DNA of 64,000 nt, taken from the NCBI RefSeq assembly GCF_029168945.1, contig NC_083604.1, forward strand, positions 68,526,211 to 68,590,210, written 5' to 3'. Below the pieces are notes generated by a model, which was not told where the DNA came from, did not search any database, and worked only from the letters and a program-made list of their open reading frames with translations. The position numbers and the translations under genes were made by a program. This DNA is from Cannabis sativa. Taxonomy: Eukaryota; Streptophyta; Magnoliopsida; Rosales; Cannabaceae. The number at the start of each line of letters is the position of its first letter. The first letter of the stretch is position 1. This document shows, piece after piece, positions 53,329 to 63,928 of this stretch.

Positions 53329-54217
53329 TATTACTTTTACCAACAAAAAAAACTTAATCATTATTTTTTTTGGTAAGGAAGTAATTATTATTAATTCTTT
53401 ACGGAAGTAATTATTTAATTAGTCTTGGTTTTTCTAATATTATATTATTGTTTAATTGATTTCAAAAACATCAACTTAACAAATAATTAAAAGCCTGGAA
53501 CACATTGGATGGACCTAACGTAATTACCATTGAGTTTAACCGATGACGAATTAATTAGTTACCAACTTAATGAAATTACAGGTCATAATTTAATGTCAAA
53601 ATTAACATATATAGATATTAATTAGTGTAATTTCATATTAAGTCCTATTTATTTTATTTTAATAAATATTATAAAAAATGGTAACTAATTATAAGACATT
53701 ATTTTATATTAGTGCTAAGCACCTTATTACCCACATATTTTAAAAGTCAAATGTATATTATAGTTTGTTCTAGAAACTAAATCAAGTTGAGATGTGGAAG
53801 GAACATATGGGAAACCCTAGCCCACTCCAAGTTAGGCCATGTCCCATAAACAGGAGCATAGCCATGCCTCAACTGGCCCAACTCCCATGAGTGCTACTCT
53901 TCTTTTCTAGCATTAATTACTTATTGTTTCTTTCTTAATTTTTTATTATTATTATTAGTGTATTTCGTACTAAGTGTTAATCGGTTTCAAATACTCATCG
54001 ATGTTTTCACTAATTATTAACCTTGTTAATTTTGTCTAATGTTAAATATATATTCTCATCATAATCAAGCACTTTGTCTTCAGGACACAAAAATAAAGAT
54101 TGTGATGAATATATGGTATGATTAAAATGGTAGAAAATTTTGCTTTTTCATTATCTTTTATATACTTTGGTCCACAAATCATTAATGATATCTCCGTATA
54201 TATTTTTATTGTACTAT
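53329..54217. other. AT-rich intergenic sequence
   Basis: No gene. A T/A-rich palindrome lies at about 53335-53400. Confidence 0.5.
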
Positions 54218-54257
54218 ACGTATAATATTGATAAAGAAAAAAAAGAACGTATAATAT
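54218..54257 (+). mobile_element. Micro-insertion with A-rich tail
   Basis: ACGTATAATAT is found at 54218-54228 and 54247-54257, flanking TGATAAAG plus an A-rich tail. The 11-bp duplication is short, so this is less certain than the others. Confidence 0.5.
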
Positions 54258-54566
54258 ATAAAAAAGAAATTAATGCTTTATCTGTATATATTATATATAT
54301 GGATGGATGAGAAAACATTTTTAAAAGCCGGTGAATGACCCAACGTGATTATATATAATTAAGTGGTGGTTTCTTTGTAGTCAAGCAAGCATTGATTGAT
54401 GGCAACAAACAAATATATCAATATATGCATATATTATAGAAGATATGCCGTGTGGAATTTTAGTTTGAAAGTATTACTCTAAGGCCAACACTTTCACTTG
54501 TTATTTGACTTAGGACACAGTTTTAGAAATTAAATATGAACACAACGAAGTATATATAGGTTACTA

Positions 54567-54617
54567 AAGTACACTTCCTTCCTGTTTCAAAAAAAAAAAA
54601 AAGTACACTTCCTTCCT
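54567..54617 (+). mobile_element. Micro-insertion: GTTTC plus poly(A)
   Basis: AAGTACACTTCCTTCCT occurs exactly at 54567-54583 and 54601-54617, a 17-bp duplication. Only GTTTC and 12 A lie between. Confidence 0.85.
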
Positions 54618-55615
54618 TGATCACTTCATACATCATGGAACTTAATTTGTTGAGCTATTTACATATAACATAGAATAGAAATCTTCCACAAGTTTTATCA
54701 TTATTATAATTTCATAGAAATACATAATTACAATATATTTTTTTTTTTGTATAATCTCCAAAAAAAAATATAAAAACAACAAAAAATATATATCTATAGA
54801 TATATATATAAAAATAAGGTCGGTACAGAGTTTTTAACCTTTTTACGATTTTTTAAATTTTATTTACATAAAATACAATTTTTTGGTATATTTGTATGTT
54901 AATTTTTTTATTTTTATTTTGTGATTTTTTTTTAAAAAAAATAAAATTTTATGTAATTTTTTTTTTTTTTGAAGGATATTTAATGACTAAGCTCTTATAA
55001 AAGATCCTAACAATTTGCCAAAAACAAAAGAAAAGGCCCAACATTACGGAAAAAAAAAAAAGAAAAAGAAAAAGCCCAAATAATGTCATTTATTATTTTT
55101 TTAAAAAAAGGACATTGGTATTAAATTCCAAGAAAAACATAGTTAATTTTTCAAAAAAATAATATTAAAATTTGATACAATCATATATGTCACGACATTT
55201 AAAAGATTCCGAAATAAGATTGGGTGCGCTAGTTTATTAGTTAATAAAAAAAATGGCGCGTATATTTGGTAGTTCAAACTTTACTCTCTTTAAAAAGGTT
55301 TATACATAATGTATATAAGTATAGGCCGATTATTGTTAATTAATTATGTATATAATATACCACACATCCATATCGAACTCGTCATCTTATAAAAAAAACT
55401 ACAAATTAACATTAAATTTATATAATGAAACCAAAACAAAATATCAACCAAAACATTATTTTCGTACTTTCAAGTTTCAATAAGTAATAATTATATTGAG
55501 AAAGGTAATAAGCTTATAATTTAAAAAAAAAATGCTAATGTTATTTTATTTGTCTTATAATTTTCAGAATATAATTTTTGTGCAGTATATAACACAAAAT
55601 AAAATCAAAAATTTA
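54618..55615. other. AT-rich intergenic sequence
   Basis: No gene. The T run plus GAAGG at about 54958-54978 resembles the micro-insertions without a clear duplication. Confidence 0.5.
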
Positions 55616-55741
55616 AATTGAAAATTATAGAGTATTTTTATTTTTTGTTTTTAAAAATTAAAAACAAAAGTAATTATTTATAATTTTTATTTTTATTTTT
55701 GTAATTAAAAAATTAAAAAATAAAAGTATTACCAAACGTTT
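55616..55741 (-). repeat. Arm of the GTTTGGTAA-type MITE
   Basis: On the minus strand, from 55741, CGTTTGGTAATACTTTTATT and the following 100 bp match the left arm of the element at 18368. The other arm and the GC-rich core are absent. Confidence 0.5.
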
Positions 55742-57075
55742 GATAGTTAATATTTCCTTAACTGGTCGCTAGATACTTATTATAATTCCTTAGTTTGTCA
55801 CATTATAATGGTGTTTGGTTGGAGGTAATGAAATGGAAGGGAAAGAAAAGAAAATAATCTCCATTTCATTCTTTTGTGTGGCTGCATATTAAAGTGTTGG
55901 AATGTAATTCTAATGGAATGGTTTTTCTACCATTTTGGTGGAATGACAAGTACATTTTAAAATAGAAGAAAAGACCATTCTAACGCATGATTAGAAAAAA
56001 ATTAATAGCTACATAGATTACAATTTTCAAATCATTTACGTAACTCTATCACATTGGCATGGCCTTTTCTAAACCTACTCAAACGAAAAGAAAATGGTCC
56101 AGTAGCACTAGTGCTAAAATAAAACTATTGGTTCTTGTAGAATACAATACAAATACACCGGCCCAGTCCTTTCGAAATTCAAATACGCGCGTCCACATGA
56201 ACATAATAAAAATCTTATAATATTGTACATCTTTTTAACATTATAACACTACAAATTAAAGAGTAGTGTGATTCTAAACCTAGTCACTTTCATATCCTTT
56301 GTTGCCTTTGGGAACCTTCCTAAGAGGGTCATATATATGCAAAATGCAACACAACCAACCAATCAATAAATTACACAAATTATTATTATTATTAAGATAT
56401 ATATATATAGATAGGTATACGTAGCTGTTTCCCAATAAGGACGCAATAAATAATCTAACTCCAATATCTTATGTACGTATGGTCCTGTAATTTCTTACTT
56501 GTACCCTAGCTAGTAGCTACTAATTATAAAGATTCTTCTTCTCCCACACCAAAACACAATTTATTATGAAGCTTCCCATATTCATTGTTATCTTATCCTC
56601 ACTACTACTTTAAATAATCCAAAGTGAAATGCTTGAAGGTAATACTACAAGTACAACAATTTTTAAGAAATTCCTTCTCTTGTATTCTAGCTAAAATAGT
56701 TAAAATATTATTTTAGGAGTAATATTACAGTTTTTTCAAAATGAGCTCACTCATTAAATAACATTGTTATTTGGTAAAAAAAAATTATAATATTATTATT
56801 GATACAATTTAATTTATATTTGTTATATTTTAATTTAATAAATAATATAAAAGATTTTAATAATTTATTTACATATGTTTAATTTAAAATAAATTAACCT
56901 TATCAGGTTAGCATTCACTATGGGACCGCCGCGTTAGGCAAAAAAAAAAAAAAACTTTGAAAAATCTCAACCTAAAAAAGAACAAACATATATGTTTGTT
57001 GTGGTGGCGGCGTTTATTTAGACTTTTCTTTTCAAATTAAGGTGAATATATATCAATTTCTTTGATGTTAATAAG
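55742..57075. other. AT-rich intergenic sequence
   Basis: A block from about 55810 (GTGTTTGGTTGGAGGTAATG) has the look of a MITE end, but I could not find its partner. No gene. Confidence 0.45.
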
Positions 57076-57123
57076 AATATCTATTCCTTTCAAAAAGAAA
57101 AAATAATAATAAAAATATCTATT
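57076..57123 (+). mobile_element. Micro-insertion: TTTC plus A-rich tail
   Basis: AATATCTATT is found at 57076-57085 and 57114-57123 with near-matches beyond. Between them TTTCAAAAAGAAAAAATAAT. It shares the TTTC-A(n) end with the insertion at 54567. Confidence 0.5.
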
Positions 57124-57889
57124 TCATTCTCATCACTTTTTAATTGTTATATATTTGTCCAGAAGAACTGTTTGTAGTATTTTTTTTGAAAAAAATATTT
57201 ATATATGTATTGTTTATAAATGGGACCATTTCTGACCTCAATGACCTGTATTTCTTATCCATTAGAAAACCTAGATAGGTAGTCAGCTAAGCATGGTAGT
57301 AATAATAAAAAGTATTCAATCTTCCCCATTAGGCAGCTACAACAATATATACTATACTATTATTATATATCTATTGGCTTTGTTATGACAAGATAGATTA
57401 GAGGTGTGTATAAAACGGTCGATTTAATTTAATTTGTATGATTTAATTTAATATAATTTACAAAATATAAATATCTACATTTGTGTAAATTAGATTGAAA
57501 AATTTAGATGTACTTGTGCAGAGTAAATGTTGATTGACATGTAAAAGTAATTCAATTCAATCCACACATATTTATAAAAAAAAAAATTAAAAAATTATAT
57601 ATACATTTAACATTTTAAAGTAAAGAAAATAGTCGTTTAAAAATTTAATTCATATAATACAATTATATTTCAAAACTGAATAGATCAAATGTATATTTTA
57701 TTCTTATATATAATATTTTTCTGCATACAATTTAAAATAAAATTAAATATTTTTATATACATACAATTTTTTTCTTCCTTTGAATTTGTTATTTATTATT
57801 TTATTTATTTTAATTTATTGTTAAAGACATACAATAAAAATAATTTATTTTATTTTATTGCTAATTATGTAAAAAAATATTTTTTTCAT
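57124..57889. other. AT-rich intergenic sequence
   Basis: A Phe/Ile-rich open frame at 57689-57937 reflects the base composition only. Confidence 0.5.
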
Positions 57890-57943
57890 AAATATTTAAA
57901 TAATTTAATTTTTTTTTTTTTGAAAATATTTAAATAATTTAAT
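57890..57943 (-). mobile_element. Micro-insertion: poly(T)GA between 20-bp duplications
   Basis: AAATATTTAAATAATTTAAT occurs exactly at 57890-57909 and 57924-57943. The 14-bp insert is a T run plus GA. This is the longest duplication of the set. Confidence 0.75.
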
Positions 57944-58417
57944 ATTAATAAGTAATCAATCTAAAATAATTGATCAATTCGCGCTTTTATAAATTGGATT
58001 AGATTGAATTTGAGATATTGTATGAAAACAACACAATACGTAAAAAAAAAATGTAAATAATTTAATTATTGAAATAGTAGTGACACCAAGACTTGAATCT
58101 TTTTACTAGATAATACACCAAGCACTTAATCTTTTAATTTATCATTAAATAATACACACTTGTATAACTTACACCTTTGGAATATTTTATATCCAGACAC
58201 TATCAAGAATTTACACACTTATGTATAAATAACTTAGCGCACACATATAAAGAGTCTACCAAAACTATCCTTTAGAAGATGTACTGTAGACTCTAGTATA
58301 ATGTTTTGTATGAAATACATAGTTAATAAAATTAATTTAAATATTATTACTTAGTAATAAATAAAGAAAATTTATGTAGTAGACTCCTTTAAAGAGTCTA
58401 ACCGGTAGATTTTTTAT
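57944..58417. other. AT-rich intergenic sequence
   Basis: No gene; AGAGTCTA/TAGACTC words occur in both orientations near 58250 and 58380. Confidence 0.5.
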
Positions 58418-58620
58418 GGGTAAATGGTGGCAAAAACTCCAATACTTTCGTTTTGGTTTCATTAAACCCCCAAAACTCAAATTTCTGCGGGTAAACCCCC
58501 AAAACCAGGAAACTGTTAGCAATTTAACACTTCCGTCCAAATTTAGCTGTCAACTGCCAGGTTGGATTGTCCACGTGGACACAATATACACGTGGCTCAA
58601 TTTTATTGGTCCACGCAAAT
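58418..58620 (+). mobile_element. One end of a MULE-like element
   Basis: GGGTAAATGGTGGCAAAAAC opens a block with repeated AAACCCCCAAAAC words. The GGGTAAAT start and spaced C-rich words resemble the MULE-type MITE at 33933. No matching opposite end is in the window; the Tat LTR at 59411 may have interrupted it. Confidence 0.4.
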
Positions 58621-59410
58621 AATTATTTAAAAAAAATAAAAAAATAATTATTTTAAAAAATAAAAAAAATTAAAAAAATTCTTTTTTTTTTTCTTTCTTT
58701 GACTATGAACCCTTCCCAGCCACCCACCCACCACCATTCCTTCCTTACCACCACCACCACCACCACCACCATCGTCTTTTTCTTCATCTTCTTCAGTCAT
58801 CTGCTACCACCACAACCATCCAAATCACAAAAAAAAAAAAAAACAACAAAACCAAGTTCAAATCAATTCAAACAAATTAAAATCCAACAAATAAACAAAC
58901 ACACATATTTATATATATATACACACGAAATCTTAACCCCAAAATTAATATTTGAAAACCCTAATTTTATTTCCCCAAAACTATTTGAAAACCCTAAATA
59001 TAAAGAGAAAGAGAAGAGATCGGGAAAGAGAGAGAGAGGAGATTGATTCGAGCTAGTTTGGTGGTCCCCGACGTCCTCCTCCACAACAACGTCGAAGCTA
59101 CATCTTTGTTCGCCGGCTTTAATGGCGGATCTGAGATGGAGGAGATGGTGGGTGGTGGTTTTAATGGCTTCGAAGTCGACGGAGGAGGCGAGGCCGGAGT
59201 AGGACGACGCCGAAGGAGGTTGGGCTGCCTGCTAGTGGTCTTGGGCTGCCTGCTGGTCTTGGACGCTTGCTGCAGAGGTTGAAGATGGTGGTGGGCTTGT
59301 GTACCTGCGAGAGAGAGAAAGAGAAGAGGGTATATGTGTGTGAGAAAAGACAAAAAAGAAGGAAAAAGAAAAGGAAAGAAAGAAAAAAAAAATTATTTTT
59401 TATTTATAAC
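58621..59410. other. Low-complexity region with microsatellites
   Basis: Contains (CAC)n at 58748-58772, GA-rich tracts at 58998-59042 and 59305-59330, and a GC-rich stretch (59060-59280) with open frames on both strands (for example 58994-59353 minus). The frames are Pro/Ser/Thr-rich and unrecognised. It may be a captured gene 5' region in the MULE-like element; I cannot support a gene. Confidence 0.4.
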
Positions 59411-60192
59411 TGTTGACCGAGGTTTTCGGCAACCAATAAAATATGAGTATAATAATGAGCTGTACGAAAGCGAGATGAAGACTTTTTACGTGGTTGGGGC
59501 GTTAATGAGCCTTAGTCCACGAGCCACTGATATTTATGGATGTCTTTAATATAGATCTTACACTTGGGAGAATGTTTCTCTCTTTAATACAAGGAATGTT
59601 CTTGGTGAGTTTTTTCTCTGTTTGCTCTTAAGCAGCCAAGATTTTTCCGACCCCATTAAATGAGCTTTGAGGGGGTATTTATAGTGTTGTAGTGGGGCAA
59701 TCCCTAGAATTGTACTTACACATGTGTCTGTAAGTATCCATAAAGTTGGGCATTTCCGATGAATATACCATGGGTGATGCATGGTCAAATCCCTAGGTGC
59801 TGTAGGGTTTTTATGGAGAATGTCCTTTTTGCCTTACGATTGACGTGACTCTTCGCAGAGTAGCCGTCGCTAGACTTAAATGATCATTACTGTAGCGCTG
59901 CTGTTTGGGGGATGTGCCGTCAGACTTTATTGCGTGTACAGTCCCAACACGCTTCCTCCCATGCGGCATTAAATGCGACTTGATGTCTCGGGAGAGACCT
60001 GACACATCCCGGAGTGCCTTTGAGTTATGTTCGCTTCCGGGAGTACCTTGTACTCCGGGTGTATCTTCCGGGACCCATGCGAATAACGCTTCCGGGTGCC
60101 ATTTAAAGACTTAGCAGTTCTTCCTTAAGTAATTTGATCCACGTGTCCCTTCCTGACTGGTCCACGTATATTGGGCGATTTTAGGAGCAACA
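59411..60192 (-). repeat. 3' LTR of a Tat-type Ty3/gypsy element
   Basis: 782 bp with perfect ends TGTTGACCGAGG...GGAGCAACA (TGTTG/CAACA). To its right on the minus strand is the polypurine tract GGCTTGGGGGGTAAA, which sets the orientation: the element runs on the minus strand and this is its 3' LTR. A minus-strand TATA box (59683-59676) lies about 510 bp into the LTR, a normal place for U3. The host side of the target duplication would be ATAAC (59406-59410). The rest of the element extends beyond the right edge. Confidence 0.75.
59676..59683 (-). promoter_or_regulatory. TATA box of the Tat-type LTR
   Basis: On the minus strand TATAAATA in CACTATAAATACCCCC. It fits a promoter driving the retrotransposon in its own orientation. 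Confidence 0.6.
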
Positions 60193-60210
60193 TTTACCCC
60201 CCAAGCCTTG
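60193..60210 (-). other. Polypurine tract of the Tat-type element
   Basis: Minus strand CAAGGCTTGGGGGGTAAA directly before TGTTGCTCC of the LTR. Primes plus-strand DNA synthesis. Confidence 0.75.
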
Positions 60211-60626
60211 TTTACTTAGTAAAAATAAATCAAGGCTTGTCTAAGTATCTCCAGTTGACTCCTCGTTTCCCCGGCTCGAGTCTCGAGCGCGTGGGGGGCA
60301 CATTAAATGATGGTATTTAATGCGATAATACGTTTGTTCGTAGGAATGTTTCCAGCCGCCTCCTCGGTCTTACGATACGACGTGGGGCGCGTGAAGGTGT
60401 GTCTAATAATGGCATTAAATGCAGTGATTCACTTTTGCAGAGGCCGATTCGTTTCACGCCCCATGATTGATGCGGCGCATTGATGGTGTCAGGCGGATAC
60501 TCAAACGTTTGCACCGCCTTAATGGTAGATTGATCTAGCCCGTTGATCTCTTGGGAATTCGAATCGTGCGTTTCCCCAACCGTACGATTGGTAGGTGAAG
60601 ACGCCTGTTCCTCATGCATTTTTGCC
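60211..60626 (+). promoter_or_regulatory. Upstream region of the antisense gene
   Basis: GC-rich sequence with repeated ATTAAATG words (60303, 60315, 60413). It lies between the element's polypurine tract and the plus-strand TATA box. A minus-strand open frame here (60619-60317) has no recognisable domain. It most likely serves as promoter for the antisense gene. Confidence 0.4.
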
Positions 60627-60634
60627 TATAAAAG
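60627..60634 (+). promoter_or_regulatory. TATA box of the antisense gene
   Basis: TATAAAAG in GCCTATAAAAGCCACCACC, followed by a pyrimidine-rich stretch. Transcription would begin near 60660. It points away from the LTR, opposite to the retrotransposon. Confidence 0.65.
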
Positions 60635-61252
60635 CCACCACCTTTCCTTCATTTTGGTTACTTTCCATTCCTTACCATTTTTGCTTGAATTTCTCAGGGA
60701 GAAAAATTCTTCAAAGTAGCACAAACCGTCTTAACACTTGAACATTTTCTGTAATCTTCCAGTGTTCGATTTCGCCAGTGCTTCTCAACTCTCGCTCAAC
60801 CATACCCAGTACCCCCAGTTCAACAATCAACTGTAAGTTTTTCGAATCTTTAGACTCTAGCATGCTTACATTTATTTTGTTTGTTTTCTGGGTTCGTACT
60901 CAGAGATTTCTGGAGTGTGAGTGTTTGAGCTCTTTGAGTTCTGCTCTTACGTTTTACTGTATTAGTTGTAGTCGTACAGTTTTGTTAGAAGAAGGCCGTG
61001 TATCCTTCGTTTAGCATTTACTTAGGGCATAGGAAGACCTTTTTCTTTTCCTTTTTGCAAAACCACTTTTACTGTGATTTTACTGCACCCGACACTTGTT
61101 CAGGGATTCTCTTTCGAGTTTCCCAGGTGACACGTGTCAGGAGGGGGCCTCTTTCCAGCGGTTAGGGGACCCCCACTCCCTTTTTTCTGGTTTAGGGTTT
61201 GATATGGGGCCTAACTGCTGGGTTTTTTCTTTTCGTTTTTCTCGAGCATATC

Positions 61253-63928
61253 ATGTCCGCACGGCTCAAAGTCCTCGAAGAAGAAGGGGAAGAGTATTGC
61301 CACCCTGGAGGAGGTTTCTACGGGACTGTCGCCCAGGAAGGGTACAAGTCCCGCGCCACTGGCTGGGAGGCGGCCGAGCTTCGATCGACACGACACCGCC
61401 CTCACCGGTGGAGAACGTCATTAACGTAGCTGGAATCAAACCCTCTACCTCAGGGACCTTCCACCGGCCTCCCCGTGACTCGGAGACACCCAACCTCAAC
61501 TATGATGGCTTTGGGGCTTGGAGTCAGACCCATCTGATGGCCGGGGCAATGCTCCCGCTCCAGGACTATTTTGTTGACTTTCTTGTATTTGTCGGCCTTG
61601 CGCCATATCAACTTATTCCTCAAGCATACCGCCTGCTCTCAGGCTTATTTATTTTTTATGCCGCACGCGGCAGGGGGTCTCCCAGCCCGGCGGAGATTTT
61701 GTATTTTTACGAACTTGTATCCGTCCCCAAGAAAGGGGACAAACTTAAGGACGGTTTTTATGGGTTCCGGATCCACCCTGCTAACGAAGGGGTGGTTCCG
61801 TATAATAGGCAGACTCATGTTAAGGAGTACCGCCACCGATTTTTCTTCTCCTCCGGCTTTAGGGCCGTGGACCATCCGGAGCTGCTCACGGAGTGGGTGC
61901 GGATCCCACCTTACCAGCGGACGCTCACTACTCAGGCGTTCCTTCGAAGGGCCCAAGCCTTCGCCTCTTACGACCATGCCGATCTTGACGTCGGGGGCTT
62001 GGTCACCACGGAGAATTGTAGAAAGGCCAAACTCATCCGTTCTCACCAATCCGTGGATGACTCCAACCTTTCCAAGGTTATGCCGCCCTAACGTGAGGGC
62101 GCCGGTCGCGGAGAAGGCCTTCGGGATGAGCTTATTGCTACGGCAGAGAAGAAGTACCAAGATTATCTCTACGGAAGGCCCGGGAGAAGGCGTATTCCGG
62201 TGCCCGAGCTGCCTGCGGGAGATGGCTCCGCGTGGGGAGCCCGGTGGTGCGGAGGAGCCAAGCCATCGGCGGGAAGTCCGAGGCAAAATTTTTTGACAAG
62301 ATTCTTCAAGAAGAGATTGGAGGTCCTTCCGCCGGGGGACCCCTTCGTCTTGAAGGTTCTTCCGAGAACCAGACTTCCCGTCCTCAGCCTTCAGTCCCCG
62401 AACCAAACTCGGGCGCTCCCGGTGCTAGCACTTCTGGTGCTGGTGGTAAGTCTCCTTTGATAATTCAATATGTCCCTTGTTGATGAATATACCGGTCGTA
62501 GGCCCATAGGGTTCGACGAGCGTCTCCGTAGGTTTAAGATGCCGTCGACCGGTGGGGGGATCATTTGAAGGAGTTTTATTTTACAAACTTAGGAGATTAC
62601 CTAGGTCGGTCCGGATGGGCCCCGCCCTCCGAACCTATTCCCTTAGGTCCGTCGGCTTACATAGCGTCCGGTGGTTTCGGCCTTCGGACGGTTATCTTGG
62701 AGATGATCTTGCCGGCATTAAAGTTCGGGACTTTGCTAGGGCCGAACTAGGGAGTCCGGGTAGGAGTAGTTTATTTGCTGCACCTCTTTGTAAGTAGTTT
62801 CTCACGGACTTTTAACACTTGCTTGTTTTATTGGAACAGGTACCTCCATGGATGCCATCCTGGAACGGCTGGCTGGGGTCCATACTCCGGTGGCTCCTCC
62901 GGCTTTCACCCCCTCTCCTCCGGCCCCTTCCTTGAAGGTTTCTTCCGGCGCTCCTCCCGAAACCATCGACTTGGTGGATGACGAGGAGGTGCTTCCGGGA
63001 GAAGGCCGAGGAAAGGGTGGGACTTCTCGGAGGAAGCCGCCGAGGGTGCTGGAGACCCTCAAGCTCTCCCAGTGGTAGCAGAGGAGGACGAGGAGGAGTC
63101 TGAAGTGGCTCTGATCCGCAAGCGCAAGGGCAAGATGATTGCCCAAGACGAGCCGAAGAGGCCTCGGAGGGCCGACACTCCCGCTCATGGCCTAGACGGC
63201 GGGGTGTCTCCAATGGAGGAAAATCCTGCTCCTCCTCGCATTGAGCTTACCCCGATTCCGGGGGATGAGGCAAGGCAGGAGCTTCGCATAGCCAAGCACA
63301 ACTACGCTATGGACGAGTACTCCCGGGGATATGCCGATGTGGAGGCCCTTAGGAGAATTCTGCGAGCGGAGGTTGAGGCGAGCATTAACCATCCGGACTA
63401 TCATGATCCGTGGAACCTCAACCTGGATCCTTTAGCGGACTGGTTCCGTCCCCTCCTAGGGCCCACTCTGGCTCCTTTTGCCGCGGAAATGACCGGTGAG
63501 TTCGCTTCTCAGCTTACACGCTGTGCGCCCAAGCGGTTTGCCACTTGCGCTTCCCTGAACTCTATCTTCCAAGTCCAGGACCTCAGCCATTCCCTCACAG
63601 TGGTAAGTACTTTGCAATTTCTTGCGTTTCCTTTTTGGTGTTTGTATGTTGTTTTCTTCCTTTGAGGAATTTTTCCTTACATCCCGTTATGGCTCAGCTT
63701 GCAGCTGAGGCTGGTCGCCTCTCCAAGAACATCATAAGCCATGGCTTCGCTCTGTCCGATTTTGGGGACATGAACGACGTCAAGAAGGTCCTCCAAGACC
63801 TTACTGCGGAGAGGCAGATCTACCAGGAGGCCGCCGAGCGCCAGGAGGCTGCGGCCAAGGCTAAGGAAGAGAGGGCCAAGGCCAGGGAGGAGGAGGCCAT
63901 GGGAGGGAGGCTCGGGCGGAGGACATGA
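61253..63928 (+). pseudogene. Antisense additional gene of the Tat element (gypsy-type transposase_28-like)
   Basis: A spliced plus-strand gene with frame breaks. A 5' UTR intron spans 60833-61246 (GTAAGT...CGAG). The ATG at 61253 opens MSARLKVLEEEGEEYCHPGG. After a frameshift near 61380 the main block (61390-62091) has THLMAGAMLPLQDYFVDFLV, FVGLAPYQLIPQAYRLLSGL and EILYFYELVSVPKKG; from memory this matches the 'putative gypsy type transposon' domain. The frame stops at 62091 but continues readable (GLRDELIATAEKKYQDYLYG). Further introns start with GTAAGT at 62447 and 62789. The last intron, 63603-63697, is phase 0 and joins VQDLSHSLTV to LAAEAGRLSKNIISHG. A Glu/Ala/Lys-rich coiled coil ends the protein near 63928; another frameshift follows. 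Function unknown; Tat elements are known to carry such antisense ORFs. Confidence 0.65.

Noticed and set aside
54958..54978. T run plus GAAGG as another micro-insertion
   Set aside because: No convincing target duplication on the two sides.
61645..62406. 253-codon minus-strand frame opposite the antisense gene
   Set aside because: It is the complement of the GC-rich plus-strand coding region; the plus strand has the recognisable domain, TATA box and introns.
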